From Allomuricauda sp. (lineage in GTDB: Bacteria > Bacteroidota > Bacteroidia > Flavobacteriales > Flavobacteriaceae), in NCBI GenBank assembly GCA_017795045.1, contig CP051244.1, forward strand, positions 2,903,198-2,967,197: a DNA stretch of 64,000 bases, written 5' to 3'. Both the position numbers and the translations under genes were made by a program. Position 1 is the first letter of the stretch; the number at the start of each line of letters is the position of its first letter. Below, one piece after another: positions 17,285 to 26,496 of this stretch. A model generated the notes under the pieces. It was not told where the DNA came from and did not search any database. It saw nothing but the letters and a program-made list of their open reading frames with translations.

Positions 17285-17758
17285 ATGCAGATTACCTTGA
17301 TCGCCATAGGCAAAACCGACAATACTGATCTAGAACGACTTATCGCCATTTACGAAAAGCGGCTGCAACATTACATCAAGTTTCAGTTACAGGTTATTCC
17401 CGATATCAAAAACAGTAAAAATCTTTCCGAAGCCCAACAAAAGGAAAAGGAAGGGGAACAAATCTTGGGACAGATTCAAAATTCAGATGTACTAATCTTA
17501 CTTGATGAAAAAGGAAAACAGTATACCTCGGTCGAGTTTTCCCAATTCCTCCAAAAGAAAATGAACAGTGGTATAAAGAATTTGATGCTGGTCATTGGCG
17601 GACCCTACGGCTTCAGTGATGCTGTCTATCAAAGAAGCAATGGAAAAATAAGCCTGTCCAAAATGACCTTTTCCCACCAAATGGTGCGTTTGTTCTTTGT
17701 AGAGCAGTTGTACCGAGGGTTCTCTATTCTACGGAACGAGCCTTATCACCATCAATGA
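17285..17758 (+). CDS. rlmH: 23S rRNA (pseudouridine-1915-N3)-methyltransferase
   Basis: A 157-residue SPOUT methyltransferase that methylates pseudouridine 1915 in helix 69 of 23S rRNA. The start MQITLIAIGKT at 17285 is the family's; an ATG 48 bp upstream adds unrelated residues. The SAM-binding knot is seen in LVIGGPYGFS (about residues 103-112), and the C-terminal SHQMVRLFFVEQLYRG is diagnostic. It is divergent from nadC. Confidence 0.96.
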   Translation: MQITLIAIGKTDNTDLERLIAIYEKRLQHYIKFQLQVIPDIKNSKNLSEAQQKEKEGEQILGQIQNSDVLILLDEKGKQYTSVEFSQFLQKKMNSGIKNLMLVIGGPYGFSDAVYQRSNGKISLSKMTFSHQMVRLFFVEQLYRGFSILRNEPYHHQ

Positions 17759-17860
17759 TTAAATCTTAGACCGCTTCGCTTAAAGATTCAAGAGAAAAGA
17801 CCGTCTATTAGTTCTTGAGTCTTGGCTCTAGGTTATTTAGTCTTGATACTTGAGTTTTGC

Positions 17861-19753
17861 CTAGTAAAGTACCCTGAACTTAATGGTATTTTCTATACCC
17901 TTAAGCTCCTTGATCACATCTTTGTTGTATTCCTTGTCCAAATCAGAGATCACATACCCCACTTCAGAATCCGTGGAAAGGTACTGACCCGTGATGTTCA
18001 ACCCGTATTTAGCCAACACCTCATTGATTTTGGCCATGATCCCCGGAACATTCCTATGGATATGCAAAAAGCGGTGAGCCTTGTTCTGCTTAGGCAGACG
18101 GATGTTAGGGAAATTCACCGCATCCACCGTGTTCCCTGAGTTGATGTAATCCATGATCTTGTTTGGCACAAAGTCAGCAATGTCGCGTTGGGCTTCTTCC
18201 GTACTTCCACCAATATGTGGTGTTAAAATCACATTGGAAAGTCCTTGCAATGGTGTTTCAAACGAACCGTTGCTTCGTGGTTCGGAAGGGTACACATCCA
18301 CAGCCGCTCCACCCAACTTTCCACTTTTAATGGCTGCGGCCAAAGCATCGATATCCACCACAAATCCACGGGAAAGGTTAATAAGCTTGGCACCATCTTT
18401 CATTTGGTTGATTTCTCGCTCACCAATGAAATTTTTGTTCGCTTTGTTATCATCAACATGTAGCGTTACCACATCAGAAACGGACAAAAGGTCTTCCAAG
18501 GTGCTACATTTAGTGGCATTACCAATGGCCAACTGGTCGTTGACATCGTAATAATATACTTTCATCCCCATGGCCTCTGCCAAAACGGACATTTGCTTTC
18601 CTATGTTTCCGTAACCTACAATACCCAAGTTTTTACCTCTCACTTCTTGAGAACCAGCTGCGGTTTTGTTCCACTCACCGTTATGGATTTCCGTACTGCG
18701 CGGAAAAATGCTTCGCATCAACATAATGGTCTGCCCAATGGCCAGCTCCACTACGGAACGGGTATTGCTGTACGGTGCATTGAACACCACAACACCTTTT
18801 TTCTTGCTGTATTCCAAATCGATTTGGGTGGTACCAATACAGAAGGCACCCACTACCAAAAGTTTGTTTGCGGCATCCAAAACCTTTTGGGTCACTTGGG
18901 TCTTGGAACGTATTCCCAACACATGCACCCCTTTGATTCGCTCTATGAGCTCTTCCTCAGGAAGACTGTGCTTGACCAATTCAACGGAAAATCCTTCTTC
19001 CGATAGGTTTTTAAAAGCATCGGGGTGGACATTTTCAAGCAATAATATCTTGATTCGGTTCTTGGGATAGGATAAATTACGTGGCAAATCGTTCACAAAT
19101 AAAAATTCATCTAGGTTAGGTGCTACGTGGTCCGCATTGTTCGTTGCTTTCTCACGGTGCACATTCTCTGTATAGGCGAAAAACTTATGGGCAATACCGG
19201 CCTCGCGCATCACATAGTCGCTATAGCCGTCACCAATTACCTGGACCTCACCGGCCAAATCCAAGTTCTTCAAACACTCAATTTTCCCATTATGGGAAGC
19301 GAGAACATTGGCTTCGTCGAATCCAATGATGTTTCCTTCTTCATCAAATTTAAAGGTATTGGCATAAACCCGATCGGATGGAATGTTGTATTCTTCCACT
19401 ATGGGGTCGATAAATTCCTTGAATCCACAGGAAATTACATAAATATCATCCGAAAACTCTTTAAAAAAGTCTTTATTGGATGTTATGGATTTGGAAATTT
19501 TGTGTCGCAATTCACCCACCAAATGCTCCAAATCGTTCTTGTGTGCATTCAATAGACGTATTCTTTTTTCAAGGGACTCCGTAAATGAAATATCCCCATC
19601 GATTCCCAAATTGGTAATCCTCTGGATCTCCTTTACAATTTCTTCCTTGTTGGATTTGCCTTGAAGGGTAATTTCCGCCAAAACATCCAATGCCTCTACC
19701 CGGGTAAGGGTGCTATCAAAATCGAAAACGTATTTGCGTCCCTCTTCTACCAT
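17861..19753 (-). CDS. serA: Fused phosphoserine phosphatase-like/D-3-phosphoglycerate dehydrogenase
   Basis: A 630-residue fusion. Residues 1-~225 are an HAD-IB phosphatase with all four motifs: DFDST at 11-15, Ser108 in ISCG, Lys157 and GDGYSD at 174-179. Residues ~232-550 are a phosphoglycerate dehydrogenase with the NAD fold GYGNIG (380-385) and catalytic Arg462, Glu491 and His513. Residues ~559-630 form an ACT domain, usually the serine sensor. The protein therefore carries steps one and three of serine synthesis; step two (SerC) is not in the window. The HAD half may alternatively be regulatory or act on another phosphate. It is monocistronic. Confidence 0.93.
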   Translation of the reverse strand: MVEEGRKYVFDFDSTLTRVEALDVLAEITLQGKSNKEEIVKEIQRITNLGIDGDISFTESLEKRIRLLNAHKNDLEHLVGELRHKISKSITSNKDFFKEFSDDIYVISCGFKEFIDPIVEEYNIPSDRVYANTFKFDEEGNIIGFDEANVLASHNGKIECLKNLDLAGEVQVIGDGYSDYVMREAGIAHKFFAYTENVHREKATNNADHVAPNLDEFLFVNDLPRNLSYPKNRIKILLLENVHPDAFKNLSEEGFSVELVKHSLPEEELIERIKGVHVLGIRSKTQVTQKVLDAANKLLVVGAFCIGTTQIDLEYSKKKGVVVFNAPYSNTRSVVELAIGQTIMLMRSIFPRSTEIHNGEWNKTAAGSQEVRGKNLGIVGYGNIGKQMSVLAEAMGMKVYYYDVNDQLAIGNATKCSTLEDLLSVSDVVTLHVDDNKANKNFIGEREINQMKDGAKLINLSRGFVVDIDALAAAIKSGKLGGAAVDVYPSEPRSNGSFETPLQGLSNVILTPHIGGSTEEAQRDIADFVPNKIMDYINSGNTVDAVNFPNIRLPKQNKAHRFLHIHRNVPGIMAKINEVLAKYGLNITGQYLSTDSEVGYVISDLDKEYNKDVIKELKGIENTIKFRVLY

Positions 19754-19908
19754 GATGTTCTCAAAAAATTAAGGCGTAAAATTAAGCATTAATTCCATCA
19801 ACCAAATTGGAAGCCTACCAAAACCTTACAGAATTGCGGATAAATCAAAAAACGCTTTTAAAATGTTTGAAATGGCACCCGAAATCCACTTTTTTGTAAT
19901 GATTGCGT

Positions 19909-20361
19909 TCAAAACCAACGCCGGGTGATCTTGGAATACATCCGATATTCCTTTCCAAATACCTCCTCCAATGCCTTTTCTTCATTTTGAATCTGAAAAT
20001 GGTTCATATACGATACAAATCCGGCAGCCAAAAGGGTGTTGAACGCGTTGCCCAACCAAAGGCCAAAGGCCAGTAAAAAAAGAAGCATTCCTAAATACAT
20101 AGGGTTACGGGTGTACACGTAAATACCGTTGGTCACCAATTTTTCGGCCTTTTTGGGACTCAAGGGATCCACCGTGGTCTTGGAGGCCAAAAACTGCCCC
20201 ACTGCAATAAGTATCACCAAAATACCCAATGCACAGAGTATCATTGAAAGTGTTTTGCGTCCAAAAAAGTTAAACTCCCCAAAGGGCAAAAACCTATCCA
20301 AAACATACATCAGACCGCTAAAAACAAGTAGCACCAAAGCTGGGGGAATCCGTAGTCCCAT
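19909..20361 (-). CDS. Isoprenylcysteine carboxyl methyltransferase-family membrane protein
   Basis: A 150-residue protein with three to four membrane helices and the C-terminal ICMT/PEMT signature YTRNPMYLGMLL (about residues 83-94), followed by EEKALEEVFGKEYRMY. Such proteins are SAM-dependent methyltransferases in the membrane, but bacterial members rarely have known substrates. It is divergent from rdgB with 59 bp between starts. Confidence 0.85.
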   Translation of the reverse strand: MGLRIPPALVLLVFSGLMYVLDRFLPFGEFNFFGRKTLSMILCALGILVILIAVGQFLASKTTVDPLSPKKAEKLVTNGIYVYTRNPMYLGMLLFLLAFGLWLGNAFNTLLAAGFVSYMNHFQIQNEEKALEEVFGKEYRMYSKITRRWF

Positions 20362-20388
20362 ATTCCAAAAGTTATGCTTCGAAATTAC

Positions 20389-20396
20389 TACTTTTG
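20389..20396 (+). promoter_or_regulatory. Putative -7 promoter box of rdgB
   Basis: TACTTTTG matches TAnnTTTG exactly. It ends 24 bases before the GTG start; no clear -33 element is seen. Confidence 0.45.
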
Positions 20397-20420
20397 GGCC
20401 TTATTTGAATCTTTTCCAGC

Positions 20421-20999
20421 GTGAGACTTGTCTTTGCCACCCATAACGACCATAAACTACGTGAAGTACAACAATTACTTCCCAACTCCATTGAACTGCT
20501 CTCCCTAAAAGATATCGGCTGTTTTGATGAAATCCCTGAAACTGGGGAGACTTTGGAGGAAAATGCCAAAATCAAGGCCGATTTTGTCACCCAAACCTAT
20601 GGTTTCGACTGTTTTTCAGACGATACCGGACTTTTGGTGGATGCATTAAACGGCCGACCCGGGGTCCATTCTGCCCGTTATGCCGGGGAGCAAAAAAATG
20701 CCCGGGACAATATGGACAAATTACTTTCAGAAATGAAAGGGGAAGAGAATAGGAATGCGCATTTCAAAACTGCCATCCACTTGAATACAGGAGGTGAAAG
20801 CCTTGTTTTTGAAGGCATTGTTGAAGGTGTCATCACCGAAAAAGAGACCGGAACGGGTGGTTTTGGATACGACCCCATCTTTATCCCTGCCGGCTATGAC
20901 AAAACCTTTGGGGAACTGTCTGCGGAGACCAAAAATGCTATCAGCCACAGAGGAAGGGCCATCCAGAAACTGGTGGACTTTTTAAAAAAGAAGGCGTAA
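20421..20999 (+). CDS. rdgB: Non-canonical purine NTP pyrophosphatase (XTP/dITP diphosphatase)
   Basis: A 192-residue Ham1/RdgB protein that hydrolyses dITP, ITP and XTP to keep deaminated purines out of nucleic acids. Motifs in order: FATHNDHKLREV at the N-terminus, SDDTGLLVDAL with the metal-binding aspartates near residue 67, GTGGFGYDPIF near 147 and ISHRGRA near the end. The start is a GTG at 20421, needed to include the ATHN motif. Confidence 0.95.
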   Translation: MRLVFATHNDHKLREVQQLLPNSIELLSLKDIGCFDEIPETGETLEENAKIKADFVTQTYGFDCFSDDTGLLVDALNGRPGVHSARYAGEQKNARDNMDKLLSEMKGEENRNAHFKTAIHLNTGGESLVFEGIVEGVITEKETGTGGFGYDPIFIPAGYDKTFGELSAETKNAISHRGRAIQKLVDFLKKKA

Positions 21000-21024
21000 T
21001 AGCTTCCACGGAATATATTTAGCG

Positions 21025-21032
21025 TACATTTG
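21025..21032 (+). promoter_or_regulatory. Putative -7 promoter box of the DEAD-box helicase
   Basis: TACATTTG is an exact TAnnTTTG match. Transcription from here would give a leader of roughly 105 bases, long for this region, in which GTGTTGC (21064-21070) can pair with GCAACAC (21107-21113). Confidence 0.45.
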
Positions 21033-21144
21033 CCGCTTTATTAACGCCGCCGGTATGGGCAAGGTGTTGCGATGGGCTTGAAAGGGTTATACGAAAATCG
21101 CTCTATGCAACACAACATATTTGCGATTTAAGGTATACACCGCT

Positions 21145-22911
21145 ATGACAAAATTTGAAGCCTTGGGGTTAGATCAACCCCTATTGGATGCTATTTCCGA
21201 TCTTGGATTTGAATCTCCATCCGAAGTACAAGAAAAATCAATCCCCATTCTTTTGGAACAAGACACCGATTTGGTGGCCTTGGCCCAAACAGGAACAGGT
21301 AAGACCGCTGCTTTTGGTTTTCCCATGATCCAAAAGATCCATGCGGAGAGCAGGACTACACAAGGTTTGATCCTTTCCCCCACCCGTGAACTGTGCTTGC
21401 AGATCACCAACGAACTAAAATTATACTCCAAATACGTTAAAGGTCTGAATACGGTTGCCATCTATGGTGGCGCCAGTATCACCGAACAGGCCAAACAGAT
21501 AAAACGCGGCGCGCAAATCGTAGTGGCCACGCCAGGCCGGATGAAGGATATGATCGGCCGTGGGATGGTGGACATTTCCAAAATTGATTACTGTGTTTTG
21601 GATGAAGCTGATGAAATGCTCAACATGGGCTTCTATGAGGACATCAAGGACATCCTGTCCAACACCCCTCAAGAAAAATTGACTTGGTTATTCTCTGCAA
21701 CCATGCCCAAGGAAGTGGCTTCCATCGCCAAAAAATTCATGCATCAACCCGTGGAAATCACCGTGGGCACCAAAAATGCAGGGGCATCAACGGTACAGCA
21801 CGAATATTACGTGGTGGGTGGACGTGATCGCTACGCGGCCCTAAAACGTTTGGCCGATGCCAATCCCGGTATCTTTTCCGTGGTTTTCTGTAGAACCAAG
21901 CGTGACACCCAACGGGTAGCCGAAAAATTAATCGAGGATGGGTACAATGCAGGAGCATTGCATGGTGATCTAAGCCAGAACCAGCGTGATTTGGTCATGA
22001 ATGCCTTCCGAAAAAAGCAGGTACAAATGTTGGTGGCCACCGATGTGGCTGCCCGTGGAATTGATGTGGACGACGTGACCCACGTGATCAACTATCAATT
22101 GCCCGATGAGATTGAGACCTATACCCACCGAAGCGGACGTACGGGGCGAGCCGGGAAATCAGGTATTTCCATGGTCATTGTCACCCGTTCCGAACTGAGA
22201 AAGATCAAGTCCATTGAAAATAAGATCAAACAGGACTTTTTAAAGAAAAATATTCCTGATGGTATCGAAATCTGCGAGATTCAATTATATCACTTGGCCA
22301 ACAAGATTAAGGATACCAAGATCAACAAGGAGATAGATAGTTACCTTCCTGCCATCAATGATGTATTGGAGGGTATCGACCGTGAGGAGCTTATCAAGAA
22401 AATAGTTTCCGTAGAGTTCACCCAATTCTACAACTATTACAGCAAAACCAAAGACCTTAATAGTCAAGATGGTGGCAGGGATAGAGATGGCAAAGGGACT
22501 TCCAAAGGAGAAATTCCATCTGAAGGTTCCGTGCGTTACTTCATCAATGTTGGTGAGCGCGATGGTTACGATTGGATGTCGCTGAAAGACTTCCTAAGAG
22601 ATACATTGAACCTGGAAAAAGAAGACATTTTCAATGTAGACACCAAAGACAGTTTCTCTTTCTTCAATTCTGATGCGCATCTGGCTGAATTAATTATTCA
22701 AACCTTTAGCGAATTCAAATTGGAAGGTCGCTTCATCAATGTAGAAATTTCTACCAAGCCCGGTGGTGGCGGTGGAAAAGGTGGAGGCAAAAAACGTGGA
22801 CATCGAAAAGGTGGACACCGAAAAGGCGGAAGCAACAAACCATCCTTCAAAGGAGGAAAAAAAGGTGGATACGGTAAGAAAGGTGGCAAAAAGAGGTCTG
22901 GCTTTTATTAG
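21145..22911 (+). CDS. DEAD-box RNA helicase (DeaD/CshA-like) with DbpA domain
   Basis: A 588-residue helicase starting at the ATG at 21145. Motifs: Walker A AQTGTGKT (47-54), PTREL (79-83), DEAD (153-156), SAT (184-186) and HRSGRTGRAGK in the second RecA lobe. A DbpA-type RNA-binding domain occupies about residues 455-535, and a Gly/Lys/Arg-rich tail (GGGGGKGGGKKRG and similar) ends the protein. Such enzymes remodel rRNA and mRNA, notably in the cold. The long structured leader suggests post-transcriptional control. Confidence 0.95.
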   Translation: MTKFEALGLDQPLLDAISDLGFESPSEVQEKSIPILLEQDTDLVALAQTGTGKTAAFGFPMIQKIHAESRTTQGLILSPTRELCLQITNELKLYSKYVKGLNTVAIYGGASITEQAKQIKRGAQIVVATPGRMKDMIGRGMVDISKIDYCVLDEADEMLNMGFYEDIKDILSNTPQEKLTWLFSATMPKEVASIAKKFMHQPVEITVGTKNAGASTVQHEYYVVGGRDRYAALKRLADANPGIFSVVFCRTKRDTQRVAEKLIEDGYNAGALHGDLSQNQRDLVMNAFRKKQVQMLVATDVAARGIDVDDVTHVINYQLPDEIETYTHRSGRTGRAGKSGISMVIVTRSELRKIKSIENKIKQDFLKKNIPDGIEICEIQLYHLANKIKDTKINKEIDSYLPAINDVLEGIDREELIKKIVSVEFTQFYNYYSKTKDLNSQDGGRDRDGKGTSKGEIPSEGSVRYFINVGERDGYDWMSLKDFLRDTLNLEKEDIFNVDTKDSFSFFNSDAHLAELIIQTFSEFKLEGRFINVEISTKPGGGGGKGGGKKRGHRKGGHRKGGSNKPSFKGGKKGGYGKKGGKKRSGFY

Positions 22912-22986
22912 TTAATTCTATATTAAATGATAGGGGCGTCCTGTAGTTTTTTCTTTGTTTAGTACTTTTATACCTACAAAGATTGC

Positions 22987-23763
22987 ATGAGAAGATATCT
23001 ACTTTTACTTTTTTCCTTGACCGTTGGATTTTGCTTTGCCCAAAATGACGACGAATCCAGCGTTCAGGAGGAGTTGACCGCTACGGTAATCAACGCTCAA
23101 AGTGATTTCCCCTTGGAAAGTGTGCACGTCATTAACCTGAATCAGGTAAAGGGTACCATCACGGACCAAAATGGAAAGTTTACCATTCAAGCTGCCGTAA
23201 ACGATACCTTATACCTATCCTACTTGGGTTTTAAGACCCAAAAAGTACGGGTCACCAATGATATGTTCCGGTTCAAGGACACCAAAATAGCGTTGACGGA
23301 GCTGGCCTACGCCTTAGAAGAAGTCATCGTAAAACCTTATCAACTTACAGGCTATTTGGAAATCGATGTAAAGAACCTTCCCATCAACAATGCCTATCAA
23401 TACAGCATCTCTGGTCTGAACACCAGTTATGAAGGAGGAAACAAGAGTCCCAGTGCCGTGACCAAGGTCTTGGGGGCCATCCTAAATCCGGCAGATCTCC
23501 TGCGGAACCTCTTTGGCAAAAAGCCCAGACAGATGCGAAAATTGCGTCAGATGAAAGAAGATGACAACATCCGGAATCTTCTGGCCTCTAAATTTGATCG
23601 GGAAACCCTCACCGAGCTGCTCCAATTGGAAAAAGTGGACATCGAGGACATCCTCAACAACTGCAACTATTCAAAATCCTTCATCAATACTGCCAATGAC
23701 CTGCAGATATTGGATGCCATTTCCAGCTGTTACGAAGAGTACAAAGTACTCAACCGAAAGTAA
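22987..23763 (+). CDS. Secreted protein with carboxypeptidase-like regulatory domain
   Basis: A 258-residue protein with a signal peptide (cleavage near FCFAQ, residue 19). A CarboxypepD_reg-like beta-sandwich follows at about residues 28-110, with the usual GTITDQNGKFTI and YLSYLGFKTQKV strands. The C-terminal half is helical and charged, with no recognised domain. Such proteins are common periplasmic or outer-membrane accessories in Bacteroidota. It lies between the helicase and the amylase and shows no functional link to either. Confidence 0.82.
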   Translation: MRRYLLLLFSLTVGFCFAQNDDESSVQEELTATVINAQSDFPLESVHVINLNQVKGTITDQNGKFTIQAAVNDTLYLSYLGFKTQKVRVTNDMFRFKDTKIALTELAYALEEVIVKPYQLTGYLEIDVKNLPINNAYQYSISGLNTSYEGGNKSPSAVTKVLGAILNPADLLRNLFGKKPRQMRKLRQMKEDDNIRNLLASKFDRETLTELLQLEKVDIEDILNNCNYSKSFINTANDLQILDAISSCYEEYKVLNRK

Positions 23764-23860
23764 CGAACACCTTTTTACGCTTTACCCGTAGCGACTTGGG
23801 ACGATAAATAAATTTTAGTTTTCCATATTCATTTTATAGCTTTAGGGAAAATACCAATGC

Positions 23861-25546
23861 ATGAAAAAACTACTTGTACTCATGTCAATTCTGTCCATTT
23901 TGTTCGGTTGTAGGGAAGCTAAGAAAGAGCAACAAACCACAGAACAGGTAGTTGAGGAACAAAGCCCAAAAAAAGAGGTTCCTTTTGTTTGGGAAGGGGC
24001 CAATATTTACTTTCTGCTTACGGACCGTTTCAACAACGGAAACCCGGACAATGATGTCAATTTTGACAGAACGGAGGATACTGCCATACTCCGGGGCTTT
24101 GAAGGAGGCGACCTCCAAGGGGTCACCCAAAAGATAGAGGAGGGCTATTTTACCGATTTGGGCATCAATGCCATATGGCTCACTCCGCTGGTGGAGCAAA
24201 TCCATGGCGCAACGGACGAAGGAACCGGAAAAACCTATGGCTACCATGGATACTGGGCCAAGGACTGGACGGCCTTGGACCCTAATTTTGGCACTCGAAA
24301 GGATTTGGAAAACATGGTCAAGGCAGCCCATGCCAAAGGCATCCGCATTCTTTTGGACGTGGTGCTTAACCATACCGGCCCTGTTACCGAAAAAGACCCG
24401 GCCTGGCCAGATGATTGGGTTCGCACAGGTCCAAAATGCGATTTCACCACATACGAAACCACCACCGCATGCACCTTGGTGGAAAATTTACCCGATGTGC
24501 TTACCGAATCCAATGAATCCGTGGAGCTTCCCGATGCCCTTTTGGCCAAATGGAAGGAAGAAGGCCGATTGAGCCAAGAACTGGACGAATTGCAGCTTTT
24601 CTTCGAAAGAACAGGATATCCTAGGGCTCCAAGATACTACATCATCAAGTGGCTCACCGACTATATCAATGATTTTGGAGTGGATGGGTTCCGCGTGGAC
24701 ACTGTAAAGCACGTGAACGAAAATGCTTGGGCCGATTTGCACAAAGAGGCCAATTACGCCTTTGAAATGTGGAAAAAGAAACACCCGGACCGTATTCTGG
24801 ACAACAACCCTTTTTATATGGTGGGTGAAGTGTACAATTATGGTATTTCAGGAGGACGGGAATTCGATTTTGGGGATAAAAAGGTGGATTACTTCAACTA
24901 TGGTTTCAATAGCCTTATCAATTTTGAATTGAAGGCCGATGGAATGAAGGCGTATGAAACCATTTTCAAAAAATACAACAACCTACTCAATAACAAACTA
25001 AAAGGAAAAAGTGTCCTCAACTATCTTACATCCCATGATGATGGCGCCCCTTTTGACAAGGAACGCAAAAAACCGTACCGTTCTGCCAATGTACTGTTGT
25101 TGACACCTGGTGCCTCACAGGTATATTACGGAGACGAAACCTCCAGAAGCCTTATGATAGAAGGGGCCGAAGGCGATGCCACCCTTCGCTCCTTTATGAA
25201 CTGGGAAGAACTGGACAGTTTGGCAAATGTTCAAAAGATTCACGAACACTGGCAAAAATTGGGGCAGTTCCGAAGGGACCACCCTGCTATTGGGGCCGGA
25301 CGCCATAAGCGTTTATCCAAATCTCCTTACGTGTTCTCCAGAACCTATGTTGATGGGGACTATCGGGATAAAGTGGTCGTAGGACTTGACCTTCCCAAAG
25401 GAAAAAAATCACTCAACGTTAAGGGCTTCTTTGGGGATGGCACCAAATTGTACGATACCTATTCAGGCACCGAAGTAACCGTTACCAAAGGCAAAGTGCT
25501 TCTGGACAATGCATTTGATATGGCCCTTTTGGAATTGGTGGAATGA
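23861..25546 (+). CDS. GH13 alpha-amylase-family lipoprotein
   Basis: A 561-residue glycoside hydrolase with a lipoprotein signal (LSILFGC, cysteine 17), so probably tethered to the envelope. The four GH13 regions are intact: DVVLNH (166-171), GFRVDTVKH with nucleophile Asp280, VGEVYN with acid/base Glu323, and YLTSHDD with Asp393. It should cleave alpha-glucans such as starch or maltodextrin; exact specificity cannot be read. No SusC/SusD pair or other starch gene adjoins it. Its stop abuts the convergent VOC gene. Confidence 0.92.
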   Translation: MKKLLVLMSILSILFGCREAKKEQQTTEQVVEEQSPKKEVPFVWEGANIYFLLTDRFNNGNPDNDVNFDRTEDTAILRGFEGGDLQGVTQKIEEGYFTDLGINAIWLTPLVEQIHGATDEGTGKTYGYHGYWAKDWTALDPNFGTRKDLENMVKAAHAKGIRILLDVVLNHTGPVTEKDPAWPDDWVRTGPKCDFTTYETTTACTLVENLPDVLTESNESVELPDALLAKWKEEGRLSQELDELQLFFERTGYPRAPRYYIIKWLTDYINDFGVDGFRVDTVKHVNENAWADLHKEANYAFEMWKKKHPDRILDNNPFYMVGEVYNYGISGGREFDFGDKKVDYFNYGFNSLINFELKADGMKAYETIFKKYNNLLNNKLKGKSVLNYLTSHDDGAPFDKERKKPYRSANVLLLTPGASQVYYGDETSRSLMIEGAEGDATLRSFMNWEELDSLANVQKIHEHWQKLGQFRRDHPAIGAGRHKRLSKSPYVFSRTYVDGDYRDKVVVGLDLPKGKKSLNVKGFFGDGTKLYDTYSGTEVTVTKGKVLLDNAFDMALLELVE

Positions 25547-25927
25547 TCAATTCCGGGAATGCAGTGCAATCCGATTGCCTTCCGAATCCAAGAACAATCC
25601 CATATACCCCACATCCGGACTAATTTGGGTCTTAGGCTTTACTATTTTGCCTCCAGACGGCTCCACACGGTCCAATTCCTGTTGTAGATCGGTACAGGCA
25701 AAATAAATCAGGACCCCTTCCGTATTGCTAGGCGTGTACCAATCCGTATTCTGGATAAGACAACCCGCAGCCCCGGTTTTGGTCTCATCCCACGGAAACC
25801 ATCCCATTTTGGTATCGCCCATATCATGAACCTGGATGGCAACCCCAAAAACCGCTTCGTAAAACCCTTTGGCCCGGTCCATATCGGCAACGGGAATCTC
25901 GAACCAACCCACCATGTTTTGTTCCAT
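25547..25927 (-). CDS. VOC-family (glyoxalase-like) protein
   Basis: A 126-residue single-domain VOC protein with the paired beta-alpha-beta-beta-beta modules. It opens VGWFEIPVADMDRAKGFYEAVFG and ends with MGLFLDSEGNRIALHS. The family includes glyoxalases, dioxygenases and resistance proteins, and this member matches the uncharacterised PhnB/YdeM-like group. It is 1 bp downstream of the SRPBCC gene, so the two form a small operon. Confidence 0.85.
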   Translation of the reverse strand: MEQNMVGWFEIPVADMDRAKGFYEAVFGVAIQVHDMGDTKMGWFPWDETKTGAAGCLIQNTDWYTPSNTEGVLIYFACTDLQQELDRVEPSGGKIVKPKTQISPDVGYMGLFLDSEGNRIALHSRN

Positions 25928-25928
25928 A

Positions 25929-26456
25929 TTATTCCTCCAAGATTGATTTCAAATTGTCAAGTCCCTCCTCAAAATCCTTTCCAACAGCTTTGTCCATGTT
26001 CATGAACAGCATCATAATGCTGAACGGAAATTTATTTTTTCCGGAAAATCCCCAAGTCACCTTAGTCGAATTGGCATCCACCGCTTCGGTGGCCAAATAG
26101 GCATCGGAAGTGGACTTCCAAGGCTTCAGGAATCTAAGTTCGGACTCAACACGTTCCCCATCCACAATTTTGGTGATTTCTTGCTCTCCTTCCCCAACAT
26201 CCTTATTCCCGTTCCAATAGCTCATCGCTCCCACTTCTCCATCGGTTCCGGTCAACTTTTTCTCCATGCCGGGGTCCTTCTGGTTCCAAGGCGACCATTG
26301 ATCTTGGTTTTTAAGAAATCGAAGATTTTCAAAAACCTCGGATTTGGGTTTCGCAATCACAATCGATCTTGAAACATGGTACGTTTTGGGTGCAATAGCT
26401 GCCAAAATAAGGATGAGCAGTACAATCCCCGCTAGAATGTAAAATATCGTAGTCAT
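25929..26456 (-). CDS. SRPBCC-family protein with N-terminal membrane anchor
   Basis: A 175-residue protein with an N-terminal transmembrane helix (about residues 4-23) followed by a START/SRPBCC fold (VSRSIVIAKPKSEVFENL to the C-terminal helix EGLDNLKSILEE). The fold binds hydrophobic ligands; the ligand here is unknown. Upstream gene of a two-gene operon with the VOC protein. Confidence 0.84.
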   Translation of the reverse strand: MTTIFYILAGIVLLILILAAIAPKTYHVSRSIVIAKPKSEVFENLRFLKNQDQWSPWNQKDPGMEKKLTGTDGEVGAMSYWNGNKDVGEGEQEITKIVDGERVESELRFLKPWKSTSDAYLATEAVDANSTKVTWGFSGKNKFPFSIMMLFMNMDKAVGKDFEEGLDNLKSILEE

Positions 26457-26496
26457 TTGTCTTTGAATTGGTTAGATACTAAATGTACAAAAAACT

